A stretch of DNA of 64,000 nt from Sipunculus nudus (taxonomy: Eukaryota; Annelida; Sipuncula; Golfingiida; Sipunculidae): NCBI GenBank assembly GCA_026874595.1, contig JAPPUL010000069.1:122001-186000 (forward strand), in the 5' to 3' direction. A program made the position numbers and the translations under genes. Below, piece by piece: positions 19,175 through 29,833 of this stretch (its first letter is position 1; every line of letters starts with the position of its first letter). The notes under the pieces are model-generated. The model made no database searches, was not told where the DNA came from, and worked only from the letters and a program-made list of their open reading frames with translations.

Positions 19175-20419
19175 TTGAATAAGTATATACTAAATAATGA
19201 TGTAAAGGTATTAGTAGATAAAATAGACTTTTTTAATACATTTTCGTTGGGGATATGGGTTAATGTTGGTTCTTCAAGTGAAAGTGAGCTTGAGAATGGT
19301 TATACGCATTTTCTAGAACATATGTTATTTAAGGGTACAAAGGAGCGTAGCTATTTTGACATATCGTATGAAATAGAGAGTCTTGGAGGCTATTTAAATG
19401 CTTTCACGTCAAAAGAGTACACATGTTTTTATGTTAAACTACCAAACGAATATCTAGAAACAGGACTTAATATTTTATGGGACATGGTGCATAATTCTAC
19501 TCTGCCAGAAGATGAACTTGAGAAAGAAAGGTCAGTAGTGCTTGAAGAGATAAAGGCAACTGAGGACAATCCAGAAGATTTTGTACACGATGTATTTGCA
19601 AGTAAGTTTTGGGATGGCTGTCCACAAGGCTATCCGATACTTGGCAAAGCAAAGAACATAGCCAATTTAAAAAGAGAGAAACTGCTATCATTTTTTAAAG
19701 AGCATTACAAACCCCAAAACCTTACAATATCAATATGCGGGTCATTTGATGAAACTTTATTTTTAAAACATCTTGATAAGCTTGGAATAGGTGATATTCC
19801 TAAAGGAATAAAAAAAGCAAAACGGTGTATTAAAAGGAATGAAGTAAGCTTTGGGCAACATCATATAGAGCGCAACACATTAGAACAAATATATACAGTA
19901 ATAGGTTTTAAAACTCCGTCAAGGTATAGCGAAGATAAATATGGGATACATTTACTAAGCAATATACTAGGAGATGGAAGTAGTTCTAGATTATTTATTG
20001 AGCTACGAGAAAAGCAGGGTCTTTGTTATAGCATTTATTCCTTTGACAGCTTAAACTCTTATAATGGGCTACTTGGTATAAGCTATTCAACGAGCTACCA
20101 AAACCATGAGAAGTTTTATGAATATTTACAAAAAGAACTTAAAAAGGTTGTACTTGAAGGTATATCTGAGAATGAGCTTGCCCGTGCAAAAGCACAGATG
20201 AATTCTAGCATGTTATTTGCATACGAAAACCTTGAACAGCGTATGAATATTAATGCAAAGAATGAGCTTTTTTATAATAGAAAGATAAATCGAGAAGAGA
20301 TAAAAGAAAAGATAGAAAAAGTTAGCCTAGATATGATAAATGGTCTTGCACGAGAACTTTTGGCACTTGAAGAACACACCTTAGTAAGCCTTGGGCAAAG
20401 GAGCAAGCAAAAGCCTTAA
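19175..20419 (+). CDS. M16 family zinc metallopeptidase
   Basis: 414 residues, TTG start. The inverted zinc motif HFLEH (His45, Glu48, His49) and a downstream glutamate (Glu125, in VVLEEIKATEDNPED) match the M16B peptidase family of mitochondrial-processing-peptidase-like enzymes. Residues 1-210 are the catalytic half and the rest the partner-like half (GDGSSSRLFIELREKQGLCYSIYS). The gene follows pnp, as in many bacteria where a YmxG-like peptidase sits there. No signal peptide is seen, so the product is probably cytoplasmic. Substrate unknown. Confidence 0.92.
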   Translation: MNKYILNNDVKVLVDKIDFFNTFSLGIWVNVGSSSESELENGYTHFLEHMLFKGTKERSYFDISYEIESLGGYLNAFTSKEYTCFYVKLPNEYLETGLNILWDMVHNSTLPEDELEKERSVVLEEIKATEDNPEDFVHDVFASKFWDGCPQGYPILGKAKNIANLKREKLLSFFKEHYKPQNLTISICGSFDETLFLKHLDKLGIGDIPKGIKKAKRCIKRNEVSFGQHHIERNTLEQIYTVIGFKTPSRYSEDKYGIHLLSNILGDGSSSRLFIELREKQGLCYSIYSFDSLNSYNGLLGISYSTSYQNHEKFYEYLQKELKKVVLEGISENELARAKAQMNSSMLFAYENLEQRMNINAKNELFYNRKINREEIKEKIEKVSLDMINGLARELLALEEHTLVSLGQRSKQKP

Positions 20420-20573
20420 ATTAGCCAAAGACTTTCCAGTTATTTAGTTATTTAGTTTAGCCTAATTTTAATTTTTTAAAAAAGAAATCCTTCTAAGTAA
20501 AATAAAGCAGTAATAGTTCTTATAGAAAAGGGCTTTAGACGACGAAAAACACTATAGAAGTAGAGGAATAGTA

Positions 20574-22301
20574 TTGCAAAGACAAAAATATAAAAAGTAC
20601 AGTGAAAAAGAAGAACCTATAAAGATAATTCCGCTTGGAGGGTGTCAGGAGATAGGCAAAAATTGTACAGTAGTTGAGTATCAAGATGAGATAATAGTTA
20701 TTGATTGCGGAGTTATGTTTCCTGAGGCAAACATGTTTGGGGTAGATCTTGTAATTCCTGACATGAGCTATATATACGAGAACACCTCTAAAATAAAAGC
20801 AGTTCTTTTAACACATGGTCATGAAGATCATATAGGAGCACTTGCCTATTTGCTTAAGAGAGTTAAAGTGAGTGTATATGGAACACAATTCACCCTTGCC
20901 CTTGTGAAAAATAAGCTACTTGAACACAACTTACAAGATGTAGACCTTAAAGTAGTAAACCATCGTGAGCCATTTGAGATAGGCAGTTTCAACATAGAAA
21001 TGATAAGAACAACACATAGTATAGCTGATTCCGCTGCCATACTTCTTGAAACACCCATAGGTAAGATTTTACATACAGGGGACTTTAAAATAGATCATTC
21101 ACCAATAGATAATAAGAAATTCGACTTTTTTAAATTTGCCGACATAGGAGAAAAAGGCTTACTTTGCCTTCTCTCAGACAGTACAAACATTTCAAAAGAA
21201 GGCTCAACAGTATCAGAAAAGGGTATATATAAAAATCTACGTGAAACGTTCAAAAAAACAAAAGGAAGAATATTCTTAGCAACCTTTGCCTCAAACATCC
21301 ATAGAATACAGATAATATTCGATCTTGCAAAAGAGTTCAATAAAAAGGTTGCAGTCTCAGGTCGCAGCATGGAAAACAACATTACTATGGCACGTAAGTT
21401 GAAATATTTGACTTTTAATGATGATTTGCTAATCCCAAAAGAAGATTTAGAAGATATCCCTAAAAATAAAACAATATTAATAACAACAGGAACGCAGGGT
21501 GAGCCAATGAGTGCCTTGTCGTTACTTGCACACGAAAAGCATAAATGGCTTATGATAGAGGAAAATGATAGTGTTATAATATCTGCAAGTGTAATCCCCG
21601 GTAATGAGCGAGATGTTTCTAAGATTATAAATAATCTGCTAAGAGCAGGTGCTAATGTTATTTATGAGAAGTTTGAGGATATACATGTATCAGGACATGG
21701 ATATCGGGAAGAACTTAAATTAATGCTTAGCCTAACTCGACCAAAATTCTTCATACCTGTACATGGAGAATATAAAAACCTTATATTACATGCAAAACTA
21801 GCACGTGAGCTTGGTATACCTGATATTAATATAAAGGTTATTGAAAACGGAGATGTTGTAGAGATACTTTCTGAGAGCATAAAAAAAGAACAAAGAATAG
21901 ATTGTGGCCTCGTATTTGTTGATGGGAAAGGCATAGGGGATGTTGGCAATCAAGTTATACAGGATAGAGAGGCTCTATCTAAAGACGGCATCGTTGTTGT
22001 TATTGTATCTATTGCAATATCTGGGAAAAAGAAGACATTCTCTACAGATATAGTCTCTCGTGGCTTTGTTTTCATAAAAGAATCAAGTACTATGTTTGCT
22101 CAGGCAAATAAAATAATAAATCAGCTTATAGCAAAGGAACTAAATACTTCTAACGGTCTAAAAAATAACGGTCTAAAAAACGAAACAATACATTTTAGTA
22201 TATTAAAGACAAAAGTTAAAGATGGAATTAAAACGTTCTTCTACAAAGAAACTAAAAGAAAGCCGATTATAATAGTTCGCATAATGAATAATTTATTATA
22301 A
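20574..22301 (+). CDS. rnj: Ribonuclease J
   Basis: 575 residues, TTG start with AGAGG eight bases upstream. RNase J is a beta-CASP metallo-beta-lactamase ribonuclease with endo- and 5'-3' exonuclease activity in mRNA decay and rRNA maturation. The metal motif HGHEDH is at residues 81-86. Beta-CASP motifs are SDSTNI, FASNIHRIQ, GRSMENN, TTGTQGEPMSAL and PVHGEYKNL. The protein has the usual length. A short Asn-rich duplication (NGLKNNGLKN, about 525-535) interrupts the C-terminal region. Together with pnp it gives this organism both 5' and 3' decay enzymes. It converges on the TPR gene with 11 bp between stops. Confidence 0.95.
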   Translation: MQRQKYKKYSEKEEPIKIIPLGGCQEIGKNCTVVEYQDEIIVIDCGVMFPEANMFGVDLVIPDMSYIYENTSKIKAVLLTHGHEDHIGALAYLLKRVKVSVYGTQFTLALVKNKLLEHNLQDVDLKVVNHREPFEIGSFNIEMIRTTHSIADSAAILLETPIGKILHTGDFKIDHSPIDNKKFDFFKFADIGEKGLLCLLSDSTNISKEGSTVSEKGIYKNLRETFKKTKGRIFLATFASNIHRIQIIFDLAKEFNKKVAVSGRSMENNITMARKLKYLTFNDDLLIPKEDLEDIPKNKTILITTGTQGEPMSALSLLAHEKHKWLMIEENDSVIISASVIPGNERDVSKIINNLLRAGANVIYEKFEDIHVSGHGYREELKLMLSLTRPKFFIPVHGEYKNLILHAKLARELGIPDINIKVIENGDVVEILSESIKKEQRIDCGLVFVDGKGIGDVGNQVIQDREALSKDGIVVVIVSIAISGKKKTFSTDIVSRGFVFIKESSTMFAQANKIINQLIAKELNTSNGLKNNGLKNETIHFSILKTKVKDGIKTFFYKETKRKPIIIVRIMNNLL

Positions 22302-22312
22302 CGAACCCTTTA

Positions 22313-23095
22313 TCAAGATTTCTTTTGTATTTCCTTAATCTTGTATTCAGCATCATAATAGCTTTCTGCATCCACTTTGTATAAATCGTTATCTAAACTG
22401 CTCTTATAATATAGCTGTGCCTTCTCATATTTATGTTCCTCAAAATATATATCAGCAATCATCTTCTCGCATAATGCTGGCATATATTTAATTCCTAAAT
22501 TCTTGTATGATATAAAACTCTTATGAAATGCCTCAAGTGCCTCACTACCCTTCTTTGCACTATATAAAACTATACCCAAATTATAATATGCCTCACTCAA
22601 TTTCTCTTGTATAGAAAACTTATTATATATGTCTATTGCTTTATTAAAGAAAAACTCACAGTTATCAAAATCAAATATCTTATAAAACAAATATCCTAGA
22701 TTACAATATAATATCCCAAACTCTTCTCTAAGATTATCAATATCAACAAAACCAAGACTTTGAACATAATATTGCTTAGACTTTTCATACTCCCCTATAT
22801 AATAATATATAACTCCTATATCGTTTAATGACTCACATATATAATAATCTATACCTACATTCTTCCTAATACTAAGCGCTTGCTCCCTATACTTAAGAGC
22901 CTTTTTATAATCTCTGCTTTTAAGCGCTATATAACCTAATATATTATATATATAACTTCTAGCTATTTCACTTAATTTGTCATTTAATAAAAGCCCTTGG
23001 AAATATTCAAGCCCTTGTTTATGTTCCCTGCTTTCTATATAAGTATTTGCAAGCTCTTGCCATGTAACTATCTTTTCTTGTTCTTCTAACGTCAT
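22313..23095 (-). CDS. Tetratricopeptide-repeat protein
   Basis: 260 residues with about six TPR units covering nearly the whole protein (for example YIYNILGYIALKSRDYKKAL, NDIGVIYYYIGEYEKSKQYY, YYNLGIVLYSAKKGSEALEA). No signal peptide or membrane segment is present. TPR proteins are protein-protein scaffolds; nothing here points to a partner. It is a single gene, and the 125 bp behind it hold no recognised feature. Confidence 0.85.
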   Translation of the reverse strand: MTLEEQEKIVTWQELANTYIESREHKQGLEYFQGLLLNDKLSEIARSYIYNILGYIALKSRDYKKALKYREQALSIRKNVGIDYYICESLNDIGVIYYYIGEYEKSKQYYVQSLGFVDIDNLREEFGILYCNLGYLFYKIFDFDNCEFFFNKAIDIYNKFSIQEKLSEAYYNLGIVLYSAKKGSEALEAFHKSFISYKNLGIKYMPALCEKMIADIYFEEHKYEKAQLYYKSSLDNDLYKVDAESYYDAEYKIKEIQKKS

Positions 23096-23220
23096 TTTTA
23101 ACCTTATATTAAACTTAGACTTGCTTATATTTATATATAATAATTATTTACAGTAAACAATTAAAGATATTTTACTATTAGCTAAGAAACTATTCAAAAA
23201 TAAATTATTACTATAACTAA

Positions 23221-24906
23221 TTAGTTTATATTATCTACAACATCTAGTTTAATGCCTTTTATCCTATCATATAAAAACATTAAAAAGACATAATATGGTA
23301 TAGCAAGCATGTAGAGCCAAATATCTTCATATTCTATAGTTACATACGCCCATGACAAAGATACACTATATTGTGCAATATCTAAAATTAACCTTCCAAG
23401 CCATTCTATAAGTCTTACAATTATTTGTGCTAAACTTGGAAAAGGCATTATAGACAAAGATGTTACCATCGAAAGGACTATAGCCAATATGACCAAGCCT
23501 TGTACTAAAGGAACTATTAATATATTTGCAAGAAACCCTACAAGTGAATAGCCTTTAAAATAATATATAATTATCGGTATTATAAACACTTGTGCTGAGA
23601 TGCTCATGCTTAAAACTCCTACCAAAAAGAATATAATAGAGCGCATATATTTATAGCCTTTATAACCTCCTCTATATATTATCTTTCTAAACCATAAATT
23701 TAGTCTCTCCCCATATGTCAATATGCCGAATGTTGCTAAAAACGATAATTGATAACTTATGTGAAATAGATATAATGGGTCTATCAAAAGAGATATAAAA
23801 GCGGCTACGAATAGACTGTTATAATGATTTTTATCCCTATCAAAAAGTAATACCAAAATAAAACAAAAATACATTATAACCGCGCGTAATATAGATGCTT
23901 TATACCCCACTACCCCCATATAGACTATAAGAGCAAGTCCTACTACTATAATTATTACAGGCCTTTTTAAGCCTAATATTCGTAGTAATATGTAAAATGT
24001 TAAACCTATCATCCCTACATGCATGCCAGATATCGCAAGAACATGCATTATTCCCGCTTCTTTGAATATATCTCGCATTTCCGATGATAACTCTTCCCGC
24101 TTACCCAGTATCATTGCTTGTAATAATACATCAACATCTTTTGATAGCCTTGAGGCATATTTACTCGATAGATAATCTCTTATATTATTTACAAATTTGC
24201 TATATCCATCTACAAACCCTTCCGACCCATCGCTTGAGAGTTTCTTAACTTGATTTTCTCTATAGGGATAGCTTAGGTAACTTATCCCTCTATCCTCTAA
24301 ATACTGTCTATAATCAAATCCGCCGTATCCTCCTATAACATCAAGCTCTTTTACGGATCTTGTTTTATGCATGATTATAACATAATCTCCTAGCTCAAGA
24401 CCTTCTAATATATAACGACTCTTTACTAGAATATCTCCCTCTGCTAAAAATGATTCTAACCCATCAAGCCTTATCTCCTCTACTTTAACAACATATTCTT
24501 GCCTTTTATAACTACTACCACCCCATCTGCCACCCCATCTGCCATAAACCCCGCTTGACCCTCTCCTCTCTATTTCCTTGACTTTTGGGTAACTTGATAC
24601 TCGACCATAAAAACTATCTAATTCTTGGCTTTGTACACTTAAGTTTATTACTCCTTCTTTCGTATTGGTTGTTCTATATTCATAGTAGCTTAGAAACAAT
24701 AATGGTAGGCTTAGTAAAAATAATAGGCTTGCAAACTTTCTATTAATAAACCTATATAATATTAATGACAAAATTAGGACCAATAATCCCGCTAGATATA
24801 CTATTTCCCAACTCCATATGTCCGTATATCTTCCTAGCAATATCGATATTATATAGATTATTAGAAATTTATAGATAGGGAGATTAGCCCATTCTTTTAT
24901 TACCAT
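23221..24906 (-). CDS. comEC: ComEC/Rec2-type DNA uptake channel, without the metallo-beta-lactamase domain
   Basis: 561 residues with many membrane helices. An N-terminal hydrophobic region and OB-like segment (about 70-190) precede the Competence domain, whose core reads AGIMHVLAISGMHVGMIGL and HISYQLSFLATFGILTYG. ComEC forms the inner-membrane pore for single-stranded DNA in natural transformation. The C-terminal metallo-beta-lactamase nuclease domain found in many long ComEC proteins is missing: the protein ends after the membrane part. It lies 17 bp behind the helicase-nuclease gene in the same direction, so the two probably share a transcript. No other com gene is in the window, so competence is not shown. 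Confidence 0.88.
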   Translation of the reverse strand: MVIKEWANLPIYKFLIIYIISILLGRYTDIWSWEIVYLAGLLVLILSLILYRFINRKFASLLFLLSLPLLFLSYYEYRTTNTKEGVINLSVQSQELDSFYGRVSSYPKVKEIERRGSSGVYGRWGGRWGGSSYKRQEYVVKVEEIRLDGLESFLAEGDILVKSRYILEGLELGDYVIIMHKTRSVKELDVIGGYGGFDYRQYLEDRGISYLSYPYRENQVKKLSSDGSEGFVDGYSKFVNNIRDYLSSKYASRLSKDVDVLLQAMILGKREELSSEMRDIFKEAGIMHVLAISGMHVGMIGLTFYILLRILGLKRPVIIIVVGLALIVYMGVVGYKASILRAVIMYFCFILVLLFDRDKNHYNSLFVAAFISLLIDPLYLFHISYQLSFLATFGILTYGERLNLWFRKIIYRGGYKGYKYMRSIIFFLVGVLSMSISAQVFIIPIIIYYFKGYSLVGFLANILIVPLVQGLVILAIVLSMVTSLSIMPFPSLAQIIVRLIEWLGRLILDIAQYSVSLSWAYVTIEYEDIWLYMLAIPYYVFLMFLYDRIKGIKLDVVDNIN

Positions 24907-24923
24907 TTCAACCGCAATGGGCT

Positions 24924-27900
24924 TTACCCTTTTTTATCCTTTCCTTTATTCTCGCACATTAAATAACCACACATATAACAATCTCTTTTGCTTGCATTCC
25001 TTGTGTGGAAGTACTCTTTTGCATCTTCTCCCCCTCTAAAACCCCTTTCTATCTCCAATAGCCTCTTTAACAGCTCTTCCTTTACTCCCGCTTCTTGTGA
25101 TTTTGTTTTATATATTATTGGGGATACTTTGTCTATTGTACAGTAATATAAACTCGATTCTATCGCGTCTTGCAAATTATTAACATATAATATATTAACT
25201 ACTAGCCAATATATTGCCATCTGTACCCCATAGCGATTATCACTCTCTTTTATCTCTGCTTCAAGAACTCTCTCTTTACTATTTAAGCCCGATTTAAACT
25301 TGTGTGTTTTATAATCTATAACTCTAAAAATACCTTCTGGACTCTTATATACTTTGTCTATAATCCCCTCTAGTAACGTCTGGCCTAGCTTATAACTAAA
25401 GGACAGCTCGTTCTTGTCGTACTCTCCTGCCTCAGTACCTGCTGTTTCAAGTATATTTTTATATACATTAGATTTTAGAAAGTTTTCTGTGTATTCTAAT
25501 ACTTTTGCCTTTACCTTCTCTACGCTATCTTCTTCATATAATAATAGCTGTTTCTCAAGTTTAACGCATATTAATATAAATTGCTCCAACGTAGCCATTA
25601 TACCAACATCCCCAAGCCCCTCCTTATACCATTCATAACCCTCAAGTACTTTATGTACTAAGTTCCCTACTAAGTTTAATGGCAACTCCTCCCCTTCTGT
25701 CCCTTTTACATCACTCTCATATTCCAATTCCTTATAAAATGTACTGCTGTATAACTTATGTTCCTCTGACTCCTTTATACCTAAGACAAACCTGTAATAA
25801 TATTTCCTTAGACACTGATTGTAAACCAAAAATGATGTGGGCGTTAGCCTCTCCAATAACACATCCCCCTTGAAACAGCTTATTTTAGCATCTTTATCTA
25901 TTCCGCCCTCTTCCTTAACTCCTTCCTTAACTCCTTCACTTACTCCCTCTTTAACTGCATAGTTTACTAGCACTTTAAATACATAATCATCCCTACTGAA
26001 TACCTTCTGTGCATATATCTCCTCATCCTCAGCCTTATCTTTATCTACAAACCCGCTCAACCAGCTCTTTAATTCCTCATGCATAGTATATAATATATCA
26101 AATAAATAATCTGCCCAACTTGTCCTCGCCCTTACATCATAAATATCCTTAGGCTCCAATATTATTTGACTTGATAAAATAAGCTTCCTTTGTGCTCGGG
26201 TCAGCGCAACGTATAACAAGCGTTTGCTCTCTGATATCTCCTCCTTCGTTTCTTCATGTCTAAGATAGTTGTACAGCATGTTTCCTTCTAATTCCAACTC
26301 GCCTTCTAAATTACCTTCTAATAGAGATTTAAGCACTATGCCAAAATTGTCATTAACATACATAATATCTGAGCTCACATGCCGTTGCAACCCAAGATTT
26401 GGTATTATTACTACCGGATATTCCATCCCCTTTGATTGATGTATTGTTGTTAGTACTACTTTGTCTGACAATAAATCATAACCAAGATTATTATCTTTTC
26501 CTTCTGACAACCTATATATATACTCTATTACCTCTGTTAAGGTACTCTCTACTTGCCTTAATACAAAATCTTCAAGCTTTAATAAAAATATACGTAGTCG
26601 CTCATTTGCTATATCGCCTCCTTCCAACCCAGATAATACTATCCTATAGTTACTACTTTCAAGTAGTCCTTTTAATAGTTCGTCTGCTCTTAACTTGTTT
26701 TTTTCTTCACTATAATATTTTAATAGTTTAGCTAGACGGCTTATCTTTTCCCGCTCGGCTTCTTCTAAAAACTCATTCTCTTTATAGTTTGAAAACCCTC
26801 TTAATACGCTTTGTCTTATATATCCTCCATCTAAAGATACTTCCTCCTTCCTATAAGTTAGATAAAGTAGACTTATATCTTTTATCCCGCAGAATGGTGA
26901 CCTTAATACGCTTGTTAGTGCTTTTTCATCCTCTGTGTCATTTAATAGCTTTAATATGTTTAAACTATCTACTATCTCTCGGCTTTTATAAAAATTAGCG
27001 TCTCTTTGAAGGATGTAGGGGATGCCTGCTTTTGTTAGTGCATTCGCATACTTTTTCACTTTGGTCATTGTTCGAAAAAGAAGTACTATATCTCCATATT
27101 TACAAAAACCATTTAATACCATATCTTTTATCCGCTTAGATATACCATCAGCTTCTTTTTCAAGACTCTTTTTCCCCTCATACAACAGTATTTCTATCCC
27201 AACATCATCTACATCCCCTCCTAAAAACCCATTACCACCAAGCTTATTAGACTCATAGCATGTCTCATAAGGCTCATAGGAATATCTCATAAGCTCATTA
27301 AATATCATATTATTATAGGATATTATCTCTTTTGTACTACGATAGTTATTATTTAGATTTATTGTTATGTCTGTTTCCTTCCTTAAATCAGCAAACGTTT
27401 TCACATCTGCTCCCCGAAATCTATATATCGATTGCTTCTCATCTCCTACCATAAAGAAATTTATCCTATCTCCTTCACCCATGCCTTCTACATTCAATAA
27501 ACCTCGTAAAAGCCCCATCTGTTGCGAATCTATATCTTGTACCTCATCCACCATAAGGTAGCTTATCTCGCTTCTTATAGACACACTAGAAAAACCATCG
27601 CCTACCCCAATTACTAGTTCTAAGGCCCGCATTTGCATCTGTCCAAAAGTTAGACTATTTCCGCTTTGCCAATCATATAATATCTTGTCTTTTAAATTGC
27701 TTCCTAAAAGCCAGCCTTTAACCATTTCGTATACTATAACTAATAACTTAGTTGGCTCTGTTTCTGTGTATATATCAAAATCTTCCGTCTTATATAACGC
27801 CTCGGGTAATCTCCATAATATTAGATTTAAAAACCTAGTACATTTTAACTTAAGTTCCTTAGCCTCTTTTTTATCTATACCTTTTAATATTATCTTACTA

Positions 27901-28733
27901 GGTTCTGCATTGTAGATCGGCTTTAACAGTGTATAGCTTATATCCTCAGCATTACATGAGAATAATAGCTTAAGAGACTCTAATAACTCATTTATTTTTG
28001 CGTTCTCTTCATCAACCCCCCATAACACTGCTTCTAACTCTTTTTCAAAAACAGCATAATCTTTTTCAATATCTATACGACTTCTTACAAACCTAGATGC
28101 TACCTCATTGCGACGCTCCCTAAGAGCTTTTAGTAAATCTTTAGACTCAATAGCATCATTCTTCCAAGATATTCCTTGATTGATAAATAGATGGATTAAC
28201 ATTTTTATGATTTGACTTTGGGAATAATACTTAAGTAGCTTCTTTATAGCTTCTTTATCCTTGACAGCTTTATTCTCCTCAACCATATTTTCAAGCTTAT
28301 TACGTAGGTAAATCTCAAGCCTATATGAAAGATAATCTTCATCTAGTACATAGAAATTAGGATCTAGTCCAAGCTCATAGGCATGCTCACGAAGTAATTT
28401 TGCACAGTAAGAATGTATTGTTGATATGTTTACTCTATTATAAGAGCGCTTTACTCTATTCCAATATTCAAATTCTCCCCCTGCACTACCCTCCAACCGT
28501 TTTAGTATTCCCTTATATATCCTATCTCGCATCTCGTTTGATGCCTTATCTGTAAACGTCATTGCAACTATTTTAGACACGTTAAGGCGCTTCTTATCTA
28601 ATATATTTAGGTATCTTTCTACCAACACTGCCGTTTTTCCTGTCCCCGCTGAGGCATTTACATACACACTCTTTTCTATCTCATCTACTGCTTTTTGCTG
28701 CTCATCATTTAATCGTATTTCATAGCCCGACAA
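24924..28733 (-). CDS. UvrD-like helicase with PD-(D/E)XK nuclease domain (AddA/RecB type)
   Basis: 1269 residues, TTG start. SF1 helicase motifs: ASAGTGKT (27-34, Walker A), KIVAMTFTDKASNEM, LMVDEVQDID, GDEKQSIYRFRGAD, LNNNYRS, TTIHQSKGMEYPVV and LLYVALTRAQ. The C-terminal nuclease shows GIIDKVY and RVIDYKTH. Cysteines Cys974 (in NQCLRKYYYRF) and Cys1252, Cys1255 and Cys1260 frame the nuclease. This is the iron-staple pattern of Cas4/AddB-type nucleases rather than classical AddA. It probably resects double-strand breaks like AddAB or RecBCD. No addB or recC partner is visible nearby. It lies between murB and comEC in one direction. Confidence 0.88.
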   Translation of the reverse strand: MSGYEIRLNDEQQKAVDEIEKSVYVNASAGTGKTAVLVERYLNILDKKRLNVSKIVAMTFTDKASNEMRDRIYKGILKRLEGSAGGEFEYWNRVKRSYNRVNISTIHSYCAKLLREHAYELGLDPNFYVLDEDYLSYRLEIYLRNKLENMVEENKAVKDKEAIKKLLKYYSQSQIIKMLIHLFINQGISWKNDAIESKDLLKALRERRNEVASRFVRSRIDIEKDYAVFEKELEAVLWGVDEENAKINELLESLKLLFSCNAEDISYTLLKPIYNAEPSKIILKGIDKKEAKELKLKCTRFLNLILWRLPEALYKTEDFDIYTETEPTKLLVIVYEMVKGWLLGSNLKDKILYDWQSGNSLTFGQMQMRALELVIGVGDGFSSVSIRSEISYLMVDEVQDIDSQQMGLLRGLLNVEGMGEGDRINFFMVGDEKQSIYRFRGADVKTFADLRKETDITINLNNNYRSTKEIISYNNMIFNELMRYSYEPYETCYESNKLGGNGFLGGDVDDVGIEILLYEGKKSLEKEADGISKRIKDMVLNGFCKYGDIVLLFRTMTKVKKYANALTKAGIPYILQRDANFYKSREIVDSLNILKLLNDTEDEKALTSVLRSPFCGIKDISLLYLTYRKEEVSLDGGYIRQSVLRGFSNYKENEFLEEAEREKISRLAKLLKYYSEEKNKLRADELLKGLLESSNYRIVLSGLEGGDIANERLRIFLLKLEDFVLRQVESTLTEVIEYIYRLSEGKDNNLGYDLLSDKVVLTTIHQSKGMEYPVVIIPNLGLQRHVSSDIMYVNDNFGIVLKSLLEGNLEGELELEGNMLYNYLRHEETKEEISESKRLLYVALTRAQRKLILSSQIILEPKDIYDVRARTSWADYLFDILYTMHEELKSWLSGFVDKDKAEDEEIYAQKVFSRDDYVFKVLVNYAVKEGVSEGVKEGVKEEGGIDKDAKISCFKGDVLLERLTPTSFLVYNQCLRKYYYRFVLGIKESEEHKLYSSTFYKELEYESDVKGTEGEELPLNLVGNLVHKVLEGYEWYKEGLGDVGIMATLEQFILICVKLEKQLLLYEEDSVEKVKAKVLEYTENFLKSNVYKNILETAGTEAGEYDKNELSFSYKLGQTLLEGIIDKVYKSPEGIFRVIDYKTHKFKSGLNSKERVLEAEIKESDNRYGVQMAIYWLVVNILYVNNLQDAIESSLYYCTIDKVSPIIYKTKSQEAGVKEELLKRLLEIERGFRGGEDAKEYFHTRNASKRDCYMCGYLMCENKGKDKKG

Positions 28734-28783
28734 ACAACTTTACCTTCCTTGCTTTTTTTTTCGCTCCCTTTATATTAAAACTT

Positions 28784-29671
28784 CTAAAAACTTCCCAAAA
28801 ACTGTATCTCGCATTCCATATCTATTTTACGCTCTTGCTTTACCTTGCTCTTTACGTAATCTATTAGCTTTAACACATCTTCTGAGCTTCCTACCCCTCC
28901 ATTTATTATGAAATTAGCATGTTCCTCCGATATCTTTACCCCGCCAAAGTCCTTACCCTTTAGTCCTGCTTCATCTATTAGCTTACCTGCCGGCAGACCA
29001 AGCTCATAATCATTCTTAAATACACACCCTGCACTTCTATAACTATATTGTTTGCTTTTAACTCGATGCTTCTTATTCTCTAGCATCTTTGCTCTAATTT
29101 CTTCCTTTCCATAACCGTTTTTGACACCATTTATAGTGAAACACGTTGTGTATATCTTATCTTGTATCCGACTTTGAAAAACACTGTCTTTATAACTATA
29201 TTTAAGTTCATCGCCTTCATACACACGCCAGCTAAGACTTTCATAATCTAGAACCTCAACCTCTTTTACCACCTCTTCCATACTCCCACCAAACGCACGG
29301 GCATTCATATATGTCGACCCGCCAACTGTTCCAGGCATCCCATACAAAAATTCAAACCCGCTTATCCCATGTTTTAGGCAATATAATGATAAGTCAGTAT
29401 TACTACAGCCCGATTCAACCGCTAATATATCTCCTCTTCTCTCTATTTTTGACATTTCTATTGTGATTATTGCGCCGCCTTCGTAGTATTTATCTCCTAT
29501 CAAAACGTTACTTCCTGCTCCTATTACAAAATGGGGCAGACCCTTTTCTTTTATGTAGCTAAAGCTTTTTAGAAACTCTTCACGATTTCCTGGCTTTAAT
29601 ATATACTTTATCACTCCGCCTATTTTAAATGTAGTTGCATCGGCTATTGACACATCCTCTTGAATCTCCAT
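28784..29671 (-). CDS. murB: UDP-N-acetylenolpyruvoylglucosamine reductase
   Basis: 295 residues. It is the FAD-dependent second step of UDP-MurNAc synthesis. The FAD-binding part shows TFKIGG, GAGSNVLI and MPGTVGGSTYMNARAFGG. The catalytic region shows YSYRSAGCVFKN, where Cys occupies the usual Ser/Cys proton-donor position, and EEHANFIIN near the end. The length fits the short type-II MurB. It ends 50 bp before the helicase-nuclease gene. Confidence 0.95.
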   Translation of the reverse strand: MEIQEDVSIADATTFKIGGVIKYILKPGNREEFLKSFSYIKEKGLPHFVIGAGSNVLIGDKYYEGGAIITIEMSKIERRGDILAVESGCSNTDLSLYCLKHGISGFEFLYGMPGTVGGSTYMNARAFGGSMEEVVKEVEVLDYESLSWRVYEGDELKYSYKDSVFQSRIQDKIYTTCFTINGVKNGYGKEEIRAKMLENKKHRVKSKQYSYRSAGCVFKNDYELGLPAGKLIDEAGLKGKDFGGVKISEEHANFIINGGVGSSEDVLKLIDYVKSKVKQERKIDMECEIQFLGSF

Positions 29672-29833
29672 CCTTTTACATCCTACATTTCCATAATCAA
29701 AAGCATTTATTTGTTCCTCTAAGCCCTGTACAGCAATTACTCTTTTCTCGTTTATAACACTTATATATATTAGGAATTATATTCTTTTTTTGTATGTTCT
29801 TTATTTATATATATATATATTCTTTTATCTGCC

